A DNA stretch of 20,863 bases from a virus. Numbering within the stretch: position 1 is the stretch's first letter; the number at the start of each line of letters is the position of its first letter. Positions 18,783 through 20,863 of the stretch are shown in pieces. The stretch is taken from positions 1 through 20,863 of the IMG/VR virus record IMGVR_UViG_3300025869_000126; one strand, 5' to 3'. The translations under genes and the position numbers were made by a program. The notes below the pieces were generated by a model, which did not search any database, was not told the DNA's origin, and saw nothing but the letters and a program-made list of their open reading frames with translations.

Positions 18783-20317
18783 TTAAAAATACAGAAATAG
18801 GCAAACACGAGTTATCTAAGAATCAAATGAATTGGGTGTACTGTGCTTTAGATTGCACACTTACTCATGAGATATGGACAAAGATTTACGAAGAGTTGGA
18901 TGAAGAAGTAAGGGGCACATATCAATTTGAATTAAACAGCTTAAAGCCTGCGATGAGTATGATGTTAAAAGGACTCAAAGTAGATGAGGAGAAAGTACGT
19001 AGTATAAAGGAACCTCTTAAGAAGAATAGATTAAAACTAGAACGTATGTTACATTTGTTTGCCAATGCTGTATGGGGTAAAGATTTAAATCACAACAGCC
19101 CTGTTCAACTTAAAAAACTTTTATACGAAGAACTAAACTTACCACCTGTTGTTTCCTACAAGGGGGGCAAGCAAAAGATATCTACAGATAGAGCGGCGTT
19201 GGAACAATTATCAGAAACATATCCAAGAGCCAAACCATTCTGTTACACCATACTAGCACTGCGTGATATCGACAAACACTTATCTGTATTGGCATCTACA
19301 AGAGACAAAGACGGGCGTATTCGTTGCTCGTACAATGTAGCAGGCACAGAGACAGGTCGTTGGTCTTCTTCAGAAAGTCCTTGGCGTACAGGTACTAACT
19401 TACAAAATGTGACGAAAGATTTACGCGCTGTATTCATACCTGACACAGGACAAAAAATGTTCTATGCGGATTTAGAACAAGCAGAATCTAGAGCGGTTGC
19501 ATATTTAGCAGGCGATCAAAATTATATAGATGTTTGTGAGAGTACAGACTTGCATACAGAAGTTGTTAAAATGGTCTGGCCCAACATGGGTTGGTCTGGA
19601 GATCCTAAACAAGATAGAGCACTAGCGGACAAACCTTACTATTTGCATCACAGTTACAGAGATATTTGTAAACGAGCAGGACATGGTACTAACTATGGTG
19701 TTACGGCACACTCGCTTGCACGTCAGATTAAAATAAAAGTATCACAAGCTACAAGATTTCAGTTGCTTTATTTTGGTGGTATGGTATCATTAGAATCAGT
19801 AGAACGTTGGCATAAACAAGACATCAAGGGGGGCTTCAGAGAATTGATTGACCAAGGAGAAAAACTATCTGGCAATATGTTAAAAGTTAAAGGGGCGTTT
19901 CCTGGAATCAGAGATTGGCACCGTGCTATTCGCTTAGAACTAAATGAAAAGGGTTGCTTGACAACTCCATTAGGCAGACGCAGACAGTTTTGGGATAGAC
20001 TATCAGACAATTCTACCTTACGACAAGCCATTGCTTATGTACCACAATCAACAATAGGTGACTTACTCAATCTAGGTTTGTACAGAGTATGGAATGAGTT
20101 GGCTAGTGAAGGTGTTGAAGTGTTGGGTCAAGTACATGATGCAATACTCGGTCAATGTCCTATAGATAAAATAGATGAACTAATGCCAAAAGTATTAGAA
20201 AGAATGCACAATCCATTGATGGTCGATGGACGTAAAATGATTATACCGTCTTCAGTTGAGATTGGTGACACATGGAAGGATATGAAAACATGGCACGGAA
20301 CTACCCAGATTACATAA
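18773..20317 (+). CDS. polA: Family A DNA polymerase, C-terminal piece: Exo III plus polymerase domain, 514 aa
   Basis: This is the replicative polymerase of the phage. Residues 19-35 (MNWVYCALDCTLTHEIW) carry the Exo III motif Y23-x3-D27 that is missing from the 358-aa upstream product. The polymerase domain has TGRWSS (194-199), motif A FYADLEQAESR with D233, motif B RDICKRAGHGTNYG (296-309) with R296, K300 and Y308, and motif C QVHDAILG with H455 and D456. The motif B position equal to E. coli Phe762 is His304, and the usual Glu after the motif C Asp is Ala457. GGAG lies before the ATG. It overlaps the next gene by 28 bases. Confidence 0.92.
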   Translation: MRIIKNTEIGKHELSKNQMNWVYCALDCTLTHEIWTKIYEELDEEVRGTYQFELNSLKPAMSMMLKGLKVDEEKVRSIKEPLKKNRLKLERMLHLFANAVWGKDLNHNSPVQLKKLLYEELNLPPVVSYKGGKQKISTDRAALEQLSETYPRAKPFCYTILALRDIDKHLSVLASTRDKDGRIRCSYNVAGTETGRWSSSESPWRTGTNLQNVTKDLRAVFIPDTGQKMFYADLEQAESRAVAYLAGDQNYIDVCESTDLHTEVVKMVWPNMGWSGDPKQDRALADKPYYLHHSYRDICKRAGHGTNYGVTAHSLARQIKIKVSQATRFQLLYFGGMVSLESVERWHKQDIKGGFRELIDQGEKLSGNMLKVKGAFPGIRDWHRAIRLELNEKGCLTTPLGRRRQFWDRLSDNSTLRQAIAYVPQSTIGDLLNLGLYRVWNELASEGVEVLGQVHDAILGQCPIDKIDELMPKVLERMHNPLMVDGRKMIIPSSVEIGDTWKDMKTWHGTTQIT

Positions 20318-20863
20318 AGGCTTGTGTAGATGCAGTTAAATATAGCCCCATTCCTAAACCATTTGCACAATGGACAGCTATCTCATCAATCGCAGGTGCA
20401 TTGGGAAGAAAAGTTTGGTTTCCTATGCCTAACTATAACATTGGGTCTAACCTATTTGTTATCCTAATTGCATCACCTGGTCGTAACAAATCAGTAAGTT
20501 TAATAGTACCTTTCTCAAAAGTATTCAGTAGACTTACATCACCTGTAGGTGCAACAGAAGAAGATCATAATTTTAATTCTGGTTTAGATGCATATGGATT
20601 ACGCAATCATCCTTTGTATTCTATACAAGATAGAATTACTCCAGAGAAACTTGCGGTTGATATGACTAAGATTACTCGTATGGATTTACGTTTATGTACA
20701 GAAGAGAATCCAGAATTTTATGATTCATCTTTGACTCTAGTAACTTCAGAGTTTGGTACATTCATGGGCAGGAACGAAAGATACTTGCAAATGTTTTTAA
20801 CAGATATGTGGGATGCGAAAGATCAGTATAGTCACAAAACAAAAACATCTGGTGAATATATTA
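20290..20863 (+). CDS. DUF3987-like helicase/primase-type ATPase (partial, N-terminal 191 residues)
   Basis: The frame is open to the right edge. It begins MARNYPDYIKACVDAVKYSP, continues IPKPFAQWTAISSIAGALGR and KVWFPMPNYN, then SNLFVILIASPGRNKSVSLI. That matches the DUF3987 layout: an N-terminal helical region, a 'W..l...agalgRr.w' block, then a P-loop after 'n.y..l.a.pg..Ks'. The P-loop is ASPGRNKS, with Asn replacing the usual Gly before Lys. SLTLVTSEFGTF near 155-166 would be the Walker B region. AAGGA precedes the ATG. It sits next to the polymerase and is likely the replicative helicase or helicase-primase. Confidence 0.75.
   Translation, partial: MARNYPDYIKACVDAVKYSPIPKPFAQWTAISSIAGALGRKVWFPMPNYNIGSNLFVILIASPGRNKSVSLIVPFSKVFSRLTSPVGATEEDHNFNSGLDAYGLRNHPLYSIQDRITPEKLAVDMTKITRMDLRLCTEENPEFYDSSLTLVTSEFGTFMGRNERYLQMFLTDMWDAKDQYSHKTKTSGEYI

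Overview
The window looks like part of a tailed-phage genome (or a phage contig). It is AT-rich and almost fully coding, with many short genes joined by stop/start overlaps. It has two divergent gene blocks: a leftward packaging/portal block (1-6250) and a long rightward early/replication block (6767-20863). There is no RNA polymerase, integrase, rRNA or recognisable tRNA. The small lysine-rich proteins beside the portal, the TIGR01630-like terminase, the Sak4-like ATPase and the family A DNA polymerase with an N-terminal uracil-glycosylase-like domain are typical of uncultured marine podovirus-like phages. The host cannot be fixed from this sequence. Ribosome sites are AGGAG-like and promoters resemble bacterial sigma-70, so a Gram-negative marine bacterium is a reasonable guess.

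Left block, minus strand, read right to left: small terminase, a lysine-rich protein, two tiny proteins, large terminase, portal, then six very small genes, most of them basic and one a 33-aa membrane peptide, running off the left edge. Nearly every junction is ATGA, TAATG or TAGTG, so the block probably behaves as one translationally coupled operon. Several of these genes are under 55 codons.

The 6251-6766 gap separates the blocks. It holds back-to-back promoter-like sequences, a long interrupted stem-loop, several further hairpins and a second promoter-like sequence with a dyad between its -35 and -10. It is a candidate control, packaging or small-RNA region.

Rightward block, part 1 (6767-12368): four small proteins, then a strongly structured leader (7596-7805), then an amidoligase with a zinc-ribbon-like N-terminus, a class II glutamine amidotransferase and an unknown 260-aa protein. 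A symmetrical repeat region with an AT-rich centre follows (10738-10921). After it come two tiny membrane peptides, two unknown proteins and a gamma-glutamylcyclotransferase-like protein. Amidoligase, GATase II and GGCT folds together suggest isopeptide or gamma-glutamyl chemistry on an unknown target. This is the best candidate for a poorly described system here.

Part 2 (12365-14899) is a run of small, mostly unknown genes, two of them membrane proteins. Part 3 (14899-20863) is the DNA module: a RecB/Cas4-like nuclease with a cysteine cluster, a Sak4-like ATPase, a DUF669-like presumed ssDNA-binding protein, a family A DNA polymerase split inside its 3'-5' exonuclease domain by two small genes, and the start of a DUF3987-like helicase/primase cut by the right edge. 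Sigma-70-like promoters with a TTGACAAT -35 region precede three of the rightward sub-blocks.
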